Shown: positions 44,656 through 56,363, counted from the first letter of the stretch. The stretch is DNA of 64,000 nucleotides from Aspidiotus rigidus (GCA_035079385.1 JAVHKY010000048.1:1987501-2051500), one strand, 5' to 3'. A program made the numbers and translations. Notes: a model not told the origin generated them from the sequence alone.

Positions 44656-44933
44656 ATTTATTTGGCAAAGATTGGCAGTGGCAACGAAAAGGAAAACAAA
44701 AATTAAATTTCAAAAGTGTCTGTCACTACATTGCATACTTTTGCACCTTTCAACAGACAGCTGACAGCTAATGACAAGAGTGATTCTCTAGTAATAGCTT
44801 GTAGGGAAACCAACGGATTCTCCTGGTCTACTAGTTTGCATCTTTCTCTATCATTCTGTCGCAAATCGCGATCGTCTTCTTCTGTCCAAACGTTCATCTT
44901 CTCGGGTATTCTCGGAAGTAGTTGATAGACAAT
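44656..44933 (+). promoter_or_regulatory. Presumed upstream region of LARS2
   Basis: About 280 bp between the MITE pair and the LARS2 start codon. It should hold the promoter and 5' untranslated region. No TATA box is evident; assignment is by position only. Confidence 0.3.
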
Positions 44934-47900
44934 ATGAAACTCTTGTTACTAAATCGACATTCCACTACTTTTAACGTATATAGATGTCTTAGCACAGATT
45001 TATGGGTAAGTTATGATCTCCATCTTCATTTGCCATTTCTTCAAACTATTTATAGAAAATTCTTCCCAACAACGTAGAAATTGGAACTCGATTTGCCTCT
45101 TAGGAAGAAGATTGAAGATTACTGGTCACAACAAGTCCAATATGATGGTCTTTTCGATGCTAAAAATCTGAAGAACAAATATTACGTCCTTTCCATGTTT
45201 CCATACCCGAGTGGAAATTTACACGTTGGTCACGTTCGTGTTTATACTATCGCGGATGCAGTCGCTCGATATTTTCGAATGGCTGGTAAAAACGTAAGTA
45301 CCTTTCGTTATTGGTTCAAGAGTTCTTCCATTACTTCCGAAGGAGCGGTCAGTACTGCACCAACTTGATATTTCTTATAGGAGTTCATTCTTTGTATTGA
45401 TTTGCAATCTCATTTCAAAGGTCTTCCAACCTATGGGATGGGATGCATTTGGCCTGCCCGCTGAAAACGCAGCCTTGGAACGCGGTATAGCTCCGAGTGA
45501 ATGGACAGAAATGAATATCAAACTTATGAAAGACCAAATGCGAAGATTGGCGTGTACCTTCGACTGGCAGAGTGAACTGAAAACATGTTCACCAACCTAT
45601 TATCGCTGGACTCAGTACATATTTTTAAAGATGTATGATTCTGGACTAGTCTTTCAAAAAGAAGTAACTTGTTAATTTTCTGTATAAACTCTCCGACTCA
45701 TTCTTCCGACCCTTACAAATGATTAGTCTTTAATTTCAGGCTCTCGTGAACTGGGATCCAGTTGATGAAACAGTTTTAGCTGATGAGCAAGTTGATGATG
45801 AGGGTCGATCGTGGAGGTCCGGCGCTGCGGTAGAAAAGAAGTTGCTCAAGCAATGGTTTATCAGAACAACTAAATTTGCAAAGTTAGTTTTTAATGGATT
45901 GCAGAACATAAGAAGAATCGTGAATTTTCCATGTCATATTAAGGTATGCATTTTAGGGATTTACGTGCAGGGCTTGACAGTGAAAATTTGGACTCCTGGC
46001 TTGACGTGATCAGCTTACAAAAAAATTGGATAGGTGATTGTGATGGCTATTCATTTGATTTCAAGATTATTGGCCCTCGTATTAAAAGTGATTGCAGTTT
46101 CCTTAATATTTGGGTGCAAGATTCTACATCGTTGCTTGATGCGGAATTCATTGTTGTCCAGTCGAATTCTCTTATCGATATTCTGTCGAAAAATTCATCC
46201 GACTCGAACGGCAAGCTTCCAGTAGAGGTTATTAATCCTTTCACGAATTCTAATCTACCAGTTTATGTCGACAACAACGTCCCATTTCCGTTCGCTAGAA
46301 ATGTATATGTTGGAGTACCCTCAAAATCGTCATTTGACCGAGCGTTTGCCGAAAAAGTTAATCTGGAACACCGAGTCAAAACAGTCATGTGTAAACCTGA
46401 AGATGTTTGTGAAGTTGCTGAGAAACTCGGTATAGGTGGCTATCCAGTAAGTTCTCGTTTACAAGACTGGCTCATATCTAGACAAAGATACTGGGGTACA
46501 CCTATACCCATAGTACATTGTGTTAAATGCGGTGCGCAGCCAGTTCCATACGAGCAATTACCTATTATTTTGCCTCAATTACCAAAAGAATATCGGATTA
46601 GTAAATCGTTGAATACGTTTCTAAAATCGTCTGAATGGCATAAGACGAAATGTTCTAAGTAAGTAGTGAGTAAATTCTAAAATTGAATCATTTTTCACAT
46701 GGAATTTGGTGCATAATGTTGCAGTTGTGAATGCACGATAGGTGTGGGGGCGAAGCGTTCAAGGAAACGGATACAATGGACACTTTTTTCGATTCTAGCT
46801 GGTATTACTTGCGTTATTTTGATGTCAATAATAATAAAAGCCCTTTCGATGGGACCATCGGTGACCAGATGATGCCGGTAGATTTATATGTTGGTGGAAA
46901 GGAACATGGTAGAGAACTCGTGCAATAATATTTCAAGGTTATTCTTTCATTCTCTCTCTTGACGTGTTTTTCTTCTTTTTCTGCGTGTCTTAGCTGTGTT
47001 GCATTTATATTACGCGCGATTTGTTCATTATTTTTTGCGCTCGTTGGATATGGTGAAGGGTCCAGAACCATTCCGAAAACTTCTATGTCAAGGAATGGTT
47101 AAAGGTAAAACGTATCGAACTAGAGATGGCAGGTATTTGAGACCGGAGGAAGTCAAGATTGAAGGTGAGAATTGAAACTGTTCTGAAGAGTTTCTTTTGA
47201 GATGGGAAACAAATTTCATACGTAGTTTACGATTAAAGTTTCAGAAATTTCAGATTTTTACAATCAGTTATCCTTGCTCGATTCACGTAAACTTTGTTTT
47301 ATAAATTTTTGCTAGCGATTTACACTTATCCAAATCTTTAAAGTACGGTCTCCATATATATATATATATTTTTTTTTCTTCACCCTTAGCGGACAGTGAA
47401 ATATTTTGTGTGTCAAAAACGTTTAGTTACAAGAATTGATGATCTGAGGTTCATCTCCTGAAAAAACTTTCATTTCAGAGATTTTCGTATGTTACACACG
47501 GTTGCTATTATGTTATTAACTCATTTTTTACACAGGTAAAAACCCAGTATTACGAGAAACGGGTGAAAAATTGAGAATGACGTGGGAAAAAATGAGTAAA
47601 TCGAAATATAACGGAGTTGAGCCTGGAGATGTGGTGAATAAATACGGTATTGATACCACTCGTTTATTTATATTGTTCCGAGTTTCACCCTTGTTACATC
47701 GAGAATGGAATGAAAGTCGTGGGTATCACAAAATATCTACAATTCAATTCTGACGTCCTGCTCTTCTTTTCAAATAACTTCTTTATAATATTTTCTTGCA
47801 TGTATTAGTATTCAATCTTGTGCTGAAGTATCAACACCGTATGTGGCTAACAATACGAGAATTCCTAATCGTACGTGGAAACCCGTTGAAAGGTCCGCAA

Positions 47901-49197
47901 CCAGAAATTGTGATGCTGGACGAAGAAGAGAAACTCCGAAAAGAGCGAAATGAATGTATTAGTCACGTGACGTATCATTTTCGAGATACTCAGCAACTAG
48001 CCGAAGCTTTAGAACATTTATTCGTTCTTCTTCAGAAATTAAGAGTAGGTGTCTAATTCTTTTCATTTCTTCTTTTTGGGATTGAAGATTCTTCCAATTA
48101 TTTTCCATCAGTTTCATTCACATCGTGGCTCAGTGGCGGAGCGGTACGAATGTAATCCAAAGGTCCGCGGTTCGATACCAGCTTCAAGCAAGTGTTAACA
48201 GAAGCAGGTTATTTCTCGAATAATCACTTCCAACATCGTGCTATCTGTTAACGTCACTGAGTCAGTCAACCTGTGTCAGCAACGAGTCGGATAATCTAGA
48301 AGTGGGGATTATCGGCGGTATCTGAACGCTCGAACAGGCCTGTGCGATAGACGGGAAGTTGTGGATCTGTTTCAGCGTCGTAAAGACGCGGTTAACCGGG
48401 TAAAACAGCAACCCTATCTCACGTACATGCAAAGTAAATTAGAAAACGAACGTGTAATAATGATGCAGCGTTTCGTCACCTTCCCAAGTCGGACTAGAGC
48501 ACCGTGGGAAGCGTAGTCCTAATACACCACACCACAGAAATTCACAGATTGTGGTGCGAAGCCGTTGGCCAAAATTGGCGTAAGTGAGACTGTTATTATT
48601 ATTTATTCATTCACATCAATATAATGTTGCTTTACTCAGCGAGCAGTTCGTGAAGTACGAAAGTACAGTGTTGAATATGAAATTACTCTGGGTCAATTTA
48701 TTATTATGATGGCGCCCATTGTACCTCATTTTGCTGCAACTCTATGGTTCGGATTCACTTCAGCGCCGAATAGGCTTAACAATATATGCAAAGAAATCGA
48801 CTGGAAATCGAATGTTCTGAAACAGAAATGGCCTGTCGTTGCTGAAGATACGATGGCTGAAATAGTATTCAGAGTAAGGCATGGAAAAAATTGAACGTTG
48901 TTCAAATACTACGGACGTTAATTCTAATACTCAAAATTGTATTTTCAGATTAATCAAGGTCCTCTCTATGAAATACCAATTACGGTAAATAAGTTGAGGA
49001 CGTTAACTCTAGAGGAGGCAATGCTCTATTCTGATCATCACGATCAAGTTCGTCATTTGATCACTTCATACCGTATTATCGACGTTCGCATGAAGAAGTA
49101 CGCTGACCGGAAAGCTTGTGTTGATATTACGATTGAGCATTCTTCAAAGTTGGAAAGAAATGACCCACCACTAGTCTTAAAACAGAGTGACAGATGA
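44934..49197 (+). CDS. LARS2: Mitochondrial leucyl-tRNA synthetase
   Basis: Class I synthetase that charges mitochondrial tRNA-Leu with leucine in the matrix. Eleven exons: 44934-45005, 45078-45293, 45421-45663, 45740-45882, 45957-46658, 46742-46908, 46994-47164, 47536-47718, 47809-48044, 48640-48873 and 48949-49197. Total is 2616 nt, 871 codons plus stop, with all phases compatible and GT-AG borders. The N-terminus [20 protein letters not shown] lacks acids and looks like a matrix-targeting peptide. HIGH-type motif: [16 protein letters not shown]. Other blocks: [88 protein letters not shown], and [16 protein letters not shown] (KMSKS loop, ATP binding), then [17 protein letters not shown] (anticodon-binding domain). 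Human LARS2 is about 903 residues. A SINE lies in intron 9. AATAAA occurs near 49344, 150 bp past the stop. The gene is convergent with GGCT. Confidence 0.96.
48125..48605 (+). mobile_element. tRNA-derived SINE in LARS2 intron 9
   Basis: The head resembles a tRNA gene: A box GTGGCTCAGTGGCGGAG at 48125 and B box GGTTCGATACC at 48169-48179, suited to RNA polymerase III. A body of about 400 bp follows and ends in a short TTA repeat (TTATTATTATTTA). It is flanked by perfect 12-bp duplications TTCATTCACATC (48113-48124 and 48606-48617), the mark of LINE-driven retroposition. It is in the sense orientation of the host gene and far enough from splice sites to be tolerated. Confidence 0.92.
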
Positions 49198-49435
49198 ACC
49201 AATCCTAAATATTTAATATATACATATATCTTTCATTTGTTATTGATGGAAGTTCTTGACTTAAAATGTCTTCTTGAAGGATACTTTGAATAAGAAACTG
49301 AAAAGAACAATGTTCATACAACATAGGCCCAAACTAGTGAGGATAATAAAGATCATTTTACAAAATTTCGTATTTCTATGATGTTATTTTCAACAAATCG
49401 ACCGGTAAAGTATCACTCGAAATATAAGGAAAATT

Positions 49436-50177
49436 TCAATCACATGAGTCTTTAGAAGTCGTTTCAGGAATGTCGAGGCTGTTTTCAACCATCATCACTT
49501 TTTGAATTAGCACATCATTCCAACCATTATGTTCTATTTGGCGTAATTCGGCAATATAACTTTCTGGTAGATTACTCTCTACGGCTCCTCTAAGAATAAC
49601 ATTTAAATAAGCTAGCGACGGTTTACGTTCATTTGGTATAGGTTCATTTGCAGGAATTTTGTTTGGCACATTGCATAGCATGTAACACCGACACGTCAAT
49701 CGCTTGCGGTTTAACGTTTCTACATCCATGTTAACAGCTCTGTATATACCAAAGGCCACACCTTCTTGTCTGCAATAGTTTCAGTGAATTCAAATAGTTA
49801 GAAATCGACTTTTCAGTTGGACGAAAACGATCACTCACCTGTCGAGATGTGAAATGTCTTCCATGGCAATTTTCCAGACGGCGCCCCACACTTCTCGACC
49901 ATCGTCAGGCACAATGGTAGCTACAGCACCATTCCAACGTTGAGACCAGAAACCAAAATCCAGCCTATAATTCTTTTTTATACAGTTGTCAATGGAGTTT
50001 TCTCTCAACTAGCCGTACAATTCGTACCGACAACCTTTCAAGAAAGATACCGATATTTACCTCAATTTTTCCGGTATCTACGCGGATAGCAGACGGATTG
50101 TTCGCGTGAATACGGTCAGCAAGTAAATTGCTCCCGAAGCCAAAATACAGAAATGTATCATTAAGATCGTCGTCCAT
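49436..50177 (-). CDS. GGCT: Gamma-glutamylcyclotransferase
   Basis: Cytosolic enzyme converting gamma-glutamyl amino acids to 5-oxoproline and free amino acid in the gamma-glutamyl cycle. Three exons (minus): 50061-50177, 49839-49972 and 49436-49769. Total is 585 nt, 194 codons plus stop (human 188). Motifs: FLYFGFGSNLLADRIHANNP, equivalent to the YGSNL substrate loop with Phe for Tyr; WNGAVATIVPDDGREVWGAV; and LDRQEGVAFGIYR, which keeps the catalytic Glu of the family's E-QEG motif. The third exon ends in a C-terminal region less conserved than the core. The start is the only Met before the conserved loop. Introns are 88 and 69 bp. The stop faces the LARS2 stop 238 bp away, so the two 3' ends may overlap. 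Confidence 0.94.
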
Positions 50178-50337
50178 TGTTATCGTTTCGAATTAACAAT
50201 ACAATAATTCGTAGAACTAAGTAAGATTACCTTGAAACAGTGACTACTTAACTAGGTGAAATTCATTTAATGATTATTTTGTTGAATAGAAATGAGATCA
50301 TTCATCATCTACGCACTGACGTATCATCATTTGGGAT
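50178..50337. other. Upstream of GGCT
   Basis: 160 bp between the GGCT start and a repeat element. It presumably holds the GGCT promoter; no box was assigned. Confidence 0.3.
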
Positions 50338-50683
50338 GTTAACCCAAGTTGCGTAAGTTGGTAGCCGTGCTCGAACATGTGGGGGATAATTTTAACATAC
50401 CATGCTTCATGATGGGGAATTTGCAATTTTCAAATACGATTTAAATTATTACAATTCGTAATATCAAAACATTATATCCTATAAATCGTTTAAACACTTC
50501 AAGAGAATCGATAACTGAAAGAAGTAATTCTAATGGTGAAGTATTGAGTCATCTACGACTAATTGAAAATCTCGTTTCTTATGGCCGAATACATTGAACG
50601 TAAAATCGTCACCCAGAAATTCAAGCGAGTGCGGCGAGAGAGGAAGGCGATTCTAGCGCTACCAAACATAGGTTAACATCTAG
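50338..50683. mobile_element. Repeat family GATGTTAACC, copy 1
   Basis: About 346 bp with short inverted ends GATGTTAACC and GGTTAACATC. A second copy in reverse orientation at 59400-59748 is about 95% identical by eye. Its interior contains AAATCGTTTAAACACTTCAA and GAGTGCGGCGAGAGAGGAAG. It is non-coding. No clear target duplication was identified. Confidence 0.7.
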
Positions 50684-51210
50684 GTAAACTCGCCTACAAG
50701 GAACTGGCCTAAATACAAACTAGTCTAAAACAAACTAGTCTATAACAAACTGGCCTAAATAAAACTCCTCTAAAAAGGAACGTTGACAAAAGTGGTAAAC
50801 TCGCCTACAGGAAACTGGCCTAAATACAAACTAGTTAAAATAAACTAGTCTATAACAAACTGGCCTAAATAAAACTCCTCTAAACAGGAACGTTGACAAA
50901 AACGTGACTTATCATATTGCCAATCTGAGAAAAAAAAATTGAGTTCAGTGAGTCACAAAAATTAAAGGGAGATTCGCAGTCTGTTCCCTTGTTCAAACTG
51001 CAAGTGTCTTTAAAATAGGACTGTAGGAGTGCTGTTATCATTACATTCAATTGATGAGGTAAACTTGCCTAAGAGAAAAGTTGTTCAATTACTCAAATAC
51101 AAACTAGTTTATAACAAACTGGCCTAAATAAAACTCTCATCGCTGGAATGCTCGCAAAAAATAAAAAAAAATAAAAAATAAAAATCCTCTAAAAAGGAAC
51201 GTCTTGATAA
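50683..51210. repeat. 111-bp tandem repeat, AAACTGGCCTAAATA words
   Basis: Two full units (starting at 50683 and 50794) and a degenerate third (about 51057-51200). Each contains GGTAAACTCGCCTAC, AACTGGCCTAAATACAAACT, AACTAGTCTATAACAAACTG and ACTCCTCTAAA in order. The unit itself is made of shorter echoes (AACTAGT, AACTGGCCT). It is non-coding. Confidence 0.85.
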
Positions 51211-51600
51211 TAAGGAATAATATTCAAAATAGAACTTATTTACTAATTTGCATTTTGAATATTCATTTTGCGTTGATTCAAAATGTCTTTACTTCCCATG
51301 TTCAAATTTGTCTCTTATGTAAATTGATCTATTTTGCGTCTAAAATATCTCTTCATGAATTTAACATGACGGTCACTTAATGTTAACTAGTGCTCAACGC
51401 TCATATGAACAGTAAACACTGTTGTCTACCGGTCCTCTATAAACCACGGTATCTCTCAATTTTCAATGGGAAATTTGATATCTCATGTGGGTAAAACAAA
51501 AATGTATAGTTGGTAATTTTGTACCCAACTCACGTCATGTTTTCATATTTTCAAGAACTTCTAGAGTGCAGGCTGATCGCTAAGTTTGTGGAGCCGTTAT
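51211..51600. other. Intergenic, no gene seen
   Basis: AT-rich spacer between two related tandem blocks. No gene or terminal repeat was recognised. Confidence 0.3.
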
Positions 51601-51780
51601 TCTTTAGAGGAGTTTCTTTCTTCATATTTTACATTATATCATTTCTTTTACGTCAGTTAATTTTAGGTCAGTTTTTCATAGCGCCGAATTCTCCATTATT
51701 TGTTAGAGGAGTTTCTTTCTTCATATTTTAGAATATAATATCATTTCTTTTAGGTCAGTTAATTTTAGGTCAGTTTACAT
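51601..51780. repeat. 99-bp tandem repeat, TTAGAGGAGTTTCTTTCTTC
   Basis: Two units start near 51604 and 51703. Each has TTAGAGGAGTTTCTTTCTTC, then CATTTCTTTTA, CAGTTAATTTTAGGTCAGTT. TTAGAGGAGTTT is the reverse complement of AAACTCCTCTAA in the block at 50683-51210, so the two arrays may be arms of one large diverged foldback of about 1.1 kb. Confidence 0.75.
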
Positions 51781-51799
51781 AACATCCCATGAAAATCAG

Positions 51800-51985
51800 A
51801 AAATATTTTCAACAAAGTAGATATTTGAGAGTGGTCACAGATTAAAGAAAATTTTAATCTCTACAACTTTCATTCTTATGATTTTTTTCGTAGAAATTCC
51901 TTTTAAGAAGATATTTGAAAAAGAAAACTTCAAATTGTAATATTGCATAAATGCACACTGATAACACAAGCCACCAGTGAGTGTT
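51800..51985. repeat. Dispersed repeat, copy 2
   Basis: Direct-orientation match to 610-800, with GAGAGTGGTC, GAAATTCCTTTTAAGAAG and AACTTCAAATTGTAAT. Substitutions are frequent, so the copies are old. Confidence 0.65.
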
Positions 51986-52059
51986 TGCGTCGGTTCGCGA
52001 CATTGCCTTATATGGATGCTCAGCCAATCGAAATTCGGACGGGCAGTGCTAGCGTCTGG

Positions 52060-52506
52060 CAAAATTTTTGTATTTTTTAAAATCTCACAAAAATATTTTC
52101 ATCTGAAAGAAAATTTTCCGCACTGCAATTTTGTTTCTTACAAGTACACGCCTAAATTCATTATTTTTGAAGAAATTGAAGAACAAGCAACCTCACAGCC
52201 CTTCACAGGAGGTTGGAAGAGGTTTGTGCGAATGTTGTTATGAATTTTATACAAAGAGAGAGCCTACTCCGACTTGCAAGAAAAAACGATGATCTCGAAC
52301 ACGGTCAGAACAAGGAATATATTTCAATTAGGAATAAAAATCGGTATGTACAAGAAAAAATTGAGAGGGAAAAAGAAGAAAAAATAGTGCTGGAAAGTTC
52401 TAGAAAGCTTTGGCGTTTGGTCAGTAATTTTAAAAATGTTTGTACAAAAGAACTGAACGACCTGATTAGAAATATTATATGGACCAATAGAGTGAGTTTT
52501 TCGTGA
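52060..52506 (+). other. Unrecognised charged open segment
   Basis: Overlapping frames encode KFIIFEEIEEQATSQPF and then a lysine- and glutamate-rich stretch (EYISIRNKNRYVQEKIERE) that could form a coiled coil. I recognise no family. It is cut at about 52490 by a foldback insert, so if it was ever an exon or transposon frame it is now disrupted. A frame on the opposite strand at 52869-53108 (DKITLALWEKQPDPVFENDT) is equally unassigned. Confidence 0.25.
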
Positions 52507-52845
52507 TAACAAAATATCGATTACAGTGTGATTACAGTAGCAAAAGTACCCAAAATATTTCCAATCGCAAATTTGCTCCCCATAAGAAAACATAGGAAGC
52601 GAACCGATCATATGGTATTAATTAAAATTGAGAAAGAATTGAGGGGTTAAAAGTTCAATTTTGGAAGCTTATTACCTCATACATTATAAAAATAAACTTT
52701 TTTGCCCTCAATTCTTTTTAATTTTCGTTTAATTTCATACTGATCTTTGCTCCCCGTGTATTTCTTATGGGAGTAAAATTGCGCTTGGAAATATCGAAGG
52801 TATTTATCAATATTTTGTTATCACAAAAAACTCAGTCCATTAGAA
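52490..52845. mobile_element. Foldback element TGAGTTTTT/AAAAACTCA
   Basis: Ends GAGTTTTTCGTGATAACA and TGTTATCACAAAAAACTC enclose about 350 bp of non-coding sequence with the TTTGCTCCCC motif on both arms (near 52574 and 52746). The flanks CCAATAG and CCATTAG suggest a 7-8 bp duplication with one change. Confidence 0.6.
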
Positions 52846-53195
52846 CGAAGTAATATGTTTTGATAACACTACAAGATCTGGAGAAAAAGGGCCATGTTTC
52901 TCATTATTTCAACAAAAATGTACGCTGAGCAGAAATTGTAATTGCGTTTGGACCGGCCTATAGTGGCGCAAGTGTCGTTCTCGAAAACTGGATCAGGTTG
53001 TTTTTCCCATAAGGCTAGTGTTATTTTATCAAGCTGCATCTTCGTTAATATGGAATTACAAGTATTGGTTGTAATAGCTTTTTTAAACCTTTTTGACCAA
53101 TAATACAAGATACAATAATCAAAACCACATAAAAACAGATTTCTGAAATCGTCCCGTTTTTGGTAAGTTCTGTAAAGGGTGACCAGTGTCTCTAG

Positions 53196-53555
53196 TATAG
53201 ACCTCTAAAAACACAAGATCGCTAACTTCGATAGTTCGTTGGTTCTGCCACACGTACAAAAATCGCTGCAGTCAACCTTCAGCACTTTAACACAGGCTCT
53301 TATGGAGAGTTGACACTAAAACTCATTTTCCTCCACAAATATTCAGTTTTTCAAAAAAATGAAGAGATGTGAATTTATTCTGCATGAAATTTCCTTTCAT
53401 ATGCGCCGAACTTCGAGCGAATCTGTGAAATTTTTTTCTCCCATAAGAATACATTGAGTGCGACTTTGCGACATCTGGTGGGATAAACTATAGAAACGAT
53501 TTCAGGGTACAAAAATTCAACACAGCGTAGATGGCGAGTTAGCTAGGAGTCTGTA
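53196..53555. mobile_element. Foldback MITE family B, copy 2
   Basis: A 360-bp uninterrupted copy, reverse to 2005-2877, starting TATAGACCTCTAAAAACACA. It is flanked by GTCTCTAG at 53188-53195 and 53556-53563 (perfect 8 bp). The right arm lacks about 12 bp present in copy 1. It supplies the empty site that proves the family A insertion at 2325-2816. Confidence 0.92.
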
Positions 53556-53589
53556 GTCTCTAGTCACCAGTCATCATCGAACCTCTCTC

Positions 53590-55390
53590 CTATCAGTCAT
53601 AAGGGTTATGGTTGAGCAAGACAGCTCCAATTTGGTTACAGCGGTTAAGGTTATAATGCACCAGACCGTTGGTATACAGTTATCGCGGTTACAGTTGAAA
53701 AAATTTTTCAAGCGGTTATGGCGGTTATGGTGGTCACGGTCACGTTGTTTTTTTCTATTTTTCTCCATTATAAGTTGTAAAATTCCTATGTTTTATGTAA
53801 GATACTGATACTGTGTACCACAAATAAATTCCTCATTAATATCAATGGCATGCATTTATCGACACGATGAAAAGAAGGAAAACTACGACCATGAGTGCGC
53901 ACGACGACAAAATGGGAAATCACAACCATATTTCTCAGATTTAACGACCAAAACTTTAAGAACAACCGAAAAATAATAGAACGACCAAATAATATAATTT
54001 ATACTTACAAAGATAATGTTTTTCCTCATATTTCACATCACGTATTCATAGGTGCCAGATTTACTGTTTAAGTAAAGCTCTTCAAGCCGTCCATGGCCGA
54101 CGTCGCTTCCTTTTACACCCCAGTGGAACACTACTCGTTTCTGGGAGTGCGTGAACAAGTTTTTGAATGATTTTCATACCGAGGGTGCGTTAACTTTTTC
54201 AATGTGGTCTTATCAACCAGCTTTTTCATGGAACTTGATGCCGTGAAATCCGTGGAGGTGTCAGTTGGGGAGTGTTCTAATTCTAAAGCCTCCTTATTTT
54301 CTAGCGCCCACTGATATACGCCTTTGTCAAGTAGTTCTGCAGCTTTCAGGAAGGTGGATTGATCTTGCGCTGCTTGAAGTGCGTCAATATCTGCTTGTAT
54401 GCTGGCTCGGTCTCTCGAAAGTGGTTTTAAATATTTTTCAAGATTGTAAAGAACATGATAAAAACACATCAGTCTAAGAAAAGGAACACAAAATACCTCT
54501 ACAAATCCCACCACAATGGCGTTTGCAGCATCCGCTAGCAGAATATCTGGTTTCCATTCAACATATAAGTTTCTCAGTGACCAGAACATGAACGCAAAAT
54601 CTTCCGCCGTTGGAATGGTGACCTTTATCACTTGTACCCAGTAGAAACCCTGCCAAGTTATAGTCGGCTCAAAAATGTTCGCAGATTTTTGTTCAGTGGG
54701 CAATTCATACTTGTAAAAATGGTCGTTGGCTTTGTTTGTCGTGCGGTTTTACTACACTGGTCGTTCTTCTTCTTTACCTAGTCGTTCGTTTTGTTTGTCA
54801 TCTAATTAATCTTTTTTTGTCGTTCAATTAAATATTTCCCAATATTAATTCCATATTTTGACTAAAACATTGAGAAAATGAATTCCCGGACTTATCCGGC
54901 ACAACTGTGTCGGGAGCCATACCTGACTTTTCAGTCAAAAAGTCGGTAAAAACCTAAAAACAGTATTTAGAGAGGATATCGAGAAAAAATATTGTCTACT
55001 GCTCTACTCTATCATCTAATCAGTTGTCAAGGACAAACCCAATTTGGACTCTCTTCTACATGTTCAAAGAAAATCCTGGCAGCACTTAGCAGTGCAGCAT
55101 AACTGTGACCGACTGAGGCTTTAACCGATTAAACGGTCATAAACGTGATGACCAAATAGGCAATCGGTTACACGGTCCCGGTTGGATCTTCTAATTTAAT
55201 ATTACGGCATTGGGATTATGGTTACAACTTCACATTTTCCTCATACAGTTACGCGGTTATGGTTATAGAGTATGGGGCCCACAATACGGTTATTGGGGTC
55301 ACCTGGCGGTTACGGTCAAAGTTGATGTTTTACATTTGGCCATGGCGGTCATGGCGGTTACACACGGTTACGGTTGTAAACCCTACTAAA
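53590..55390. repeat. CGGTTA-rich blocks around MULE remnant
   Basis: GC-richer repeats with words CGGTTATGG, CGGTTACGG and GGCGGTCATGGCGG fill about 53600-53750 and 55095-55385, bracketing the transposase fragment at 54131-54703. The outer edges (TAAGGGTTATGG, and GTAAACCCTA) are weakly inverted and may be the ends of the element. No target duplication was shown. Confidence 0.45.
54131..54703 (-). pseudogene. Mutator-like (MULE) transposase fragment, catalytic core
   Basis: A 190-codon frame on the minus strand with MULE features: TWQGFYWVQVIKVTIPTAED at the start, DILLADAANAIVVGF (catalytic Asp region), VPFLRLMCFYHVLYNLEKYL (the conserved C-x2-H block) and QWALENKEALELEHS. The N-terminal zinc finger, first Asp and C-terminal Glu region are not in this frame. 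It looks like a fragment, not a domesticated gene. Flanking CGGTTA-rich blocks may be the ends of the parent element. Confidence 0.75.
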
Positions 55391-55589
55391 AAGTAAAAAC
55401 TTGATTAAGAGCTAACCTTTCACCTTTCCAAACAATTGACTTCAGCTAATGGCTAACAAGTCCTCATTAGCGCTACACACATCATTACTCTGTCCACGTT
55501 AAGAAAGGATGAAAAGTAGTACAAAGTACGTACCCCGAGAACAGAACGGTAGCGTTGACTATATTACCATGGACTGTTCGCCAAGAAAA
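55391..55589. other. Spacer between MULE remnants
   Basis: No recognised gene or repeat. Confidence 0.3.
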
Positions 55590-56340
55590 AAATTAACCAC
55601 CTGAGAAAATTTGCCTGTACAAAAATTTGTCTGAGTTGAAAATTTTTTAAGAAATGTGAGCCAGTTAGCGTTACCCAGAAGATACCACAAAGAGGTGACG
55701 TTTGTCTGCCTGTACAGAGGTATTGTCAACTTATTATAGGTGTATTTCCTGAACAAAGGTGAGTCAAAAATGAGTATCAGCGTAAAGTCGTCGTACAGAA
55801 TATGGATGCGTTATTAATAGGAAACGGTGTGAGCCACAGCTTGCGGGTACTCGATCAGAATGGTTTCCTTGTCAAACAGATCAACCCGTGTTAGCAGTCT
55901 TAAAACGCAATCTTTGTACCTTCCCCGGGATTTTGCTGGTGATTTACCCGCCAACTGCTGCTTGTATTGCGCTTCTATGAGAACTTATTCTTTCTTGAGG
56001 GATTTGAAGAGCCGGTGCACGTTTGCGTGGATGGTATCAACAGCTGTTTCAAATGCATGGTACCACCCATTGACTGCGTTAGTTTTCTTCGGTAGATACT
56101 GGATTGTAGCACTGAAGCAGTTCCACAACTCCAACGGAAATTGAGGAACCTGTTGACTTTTCCAAAGGCAACCTTCTCAAATTTTTAGAAAGATGGTGTG
56201 AGGCGACTTCCTAAGATGTCTTGTGAGTAACGCCAACACACTCACATATTTTCTTGAAAAATTTTTAATTCAGATGGATTTTCGCACAAGTAAATTTCGC
56301 TCCGGCAAATTTTTGTCAGGTAAATTTTGCTGTCACGTTG
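55590..56340 (-). pseudogene. MULE transposase C-terminus within diverged TIRs
   Basis: The minus-strand reading near 55800-56150 gives FPLELWNCFSATIQYLPKKT, NAVNGWYHAFETAVD and IHANVHRLFKSLKKE. This matches the C-terminal block of animal MULE transposases (ELWN, then NAVEGWHNxF). One in-frame stop follows, then the reading continues to AHTVSY. Outer segments (about 55595-55685 and 56225-56330) are inverted relatives (GTAACGCTAACTGGCTCACA against GTAACGCCAACACACTCACA), fitting the long terminal repeats of MULEs. Being C-terminal yet upstream of the fragment at 54131-54703, it comes from a different copy. Confidence 0.65.
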
Positions 56341-56357
56341 CCAGGCGTGAATTTACG

Positions 56358-56363
56358 GGTACA

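Noticed and set aside
46814..47071. 85-codon minus-strand frame in LARS2
   Set aside because: It is antisense to LARS2 exons 6 and 7 and the intron between them.
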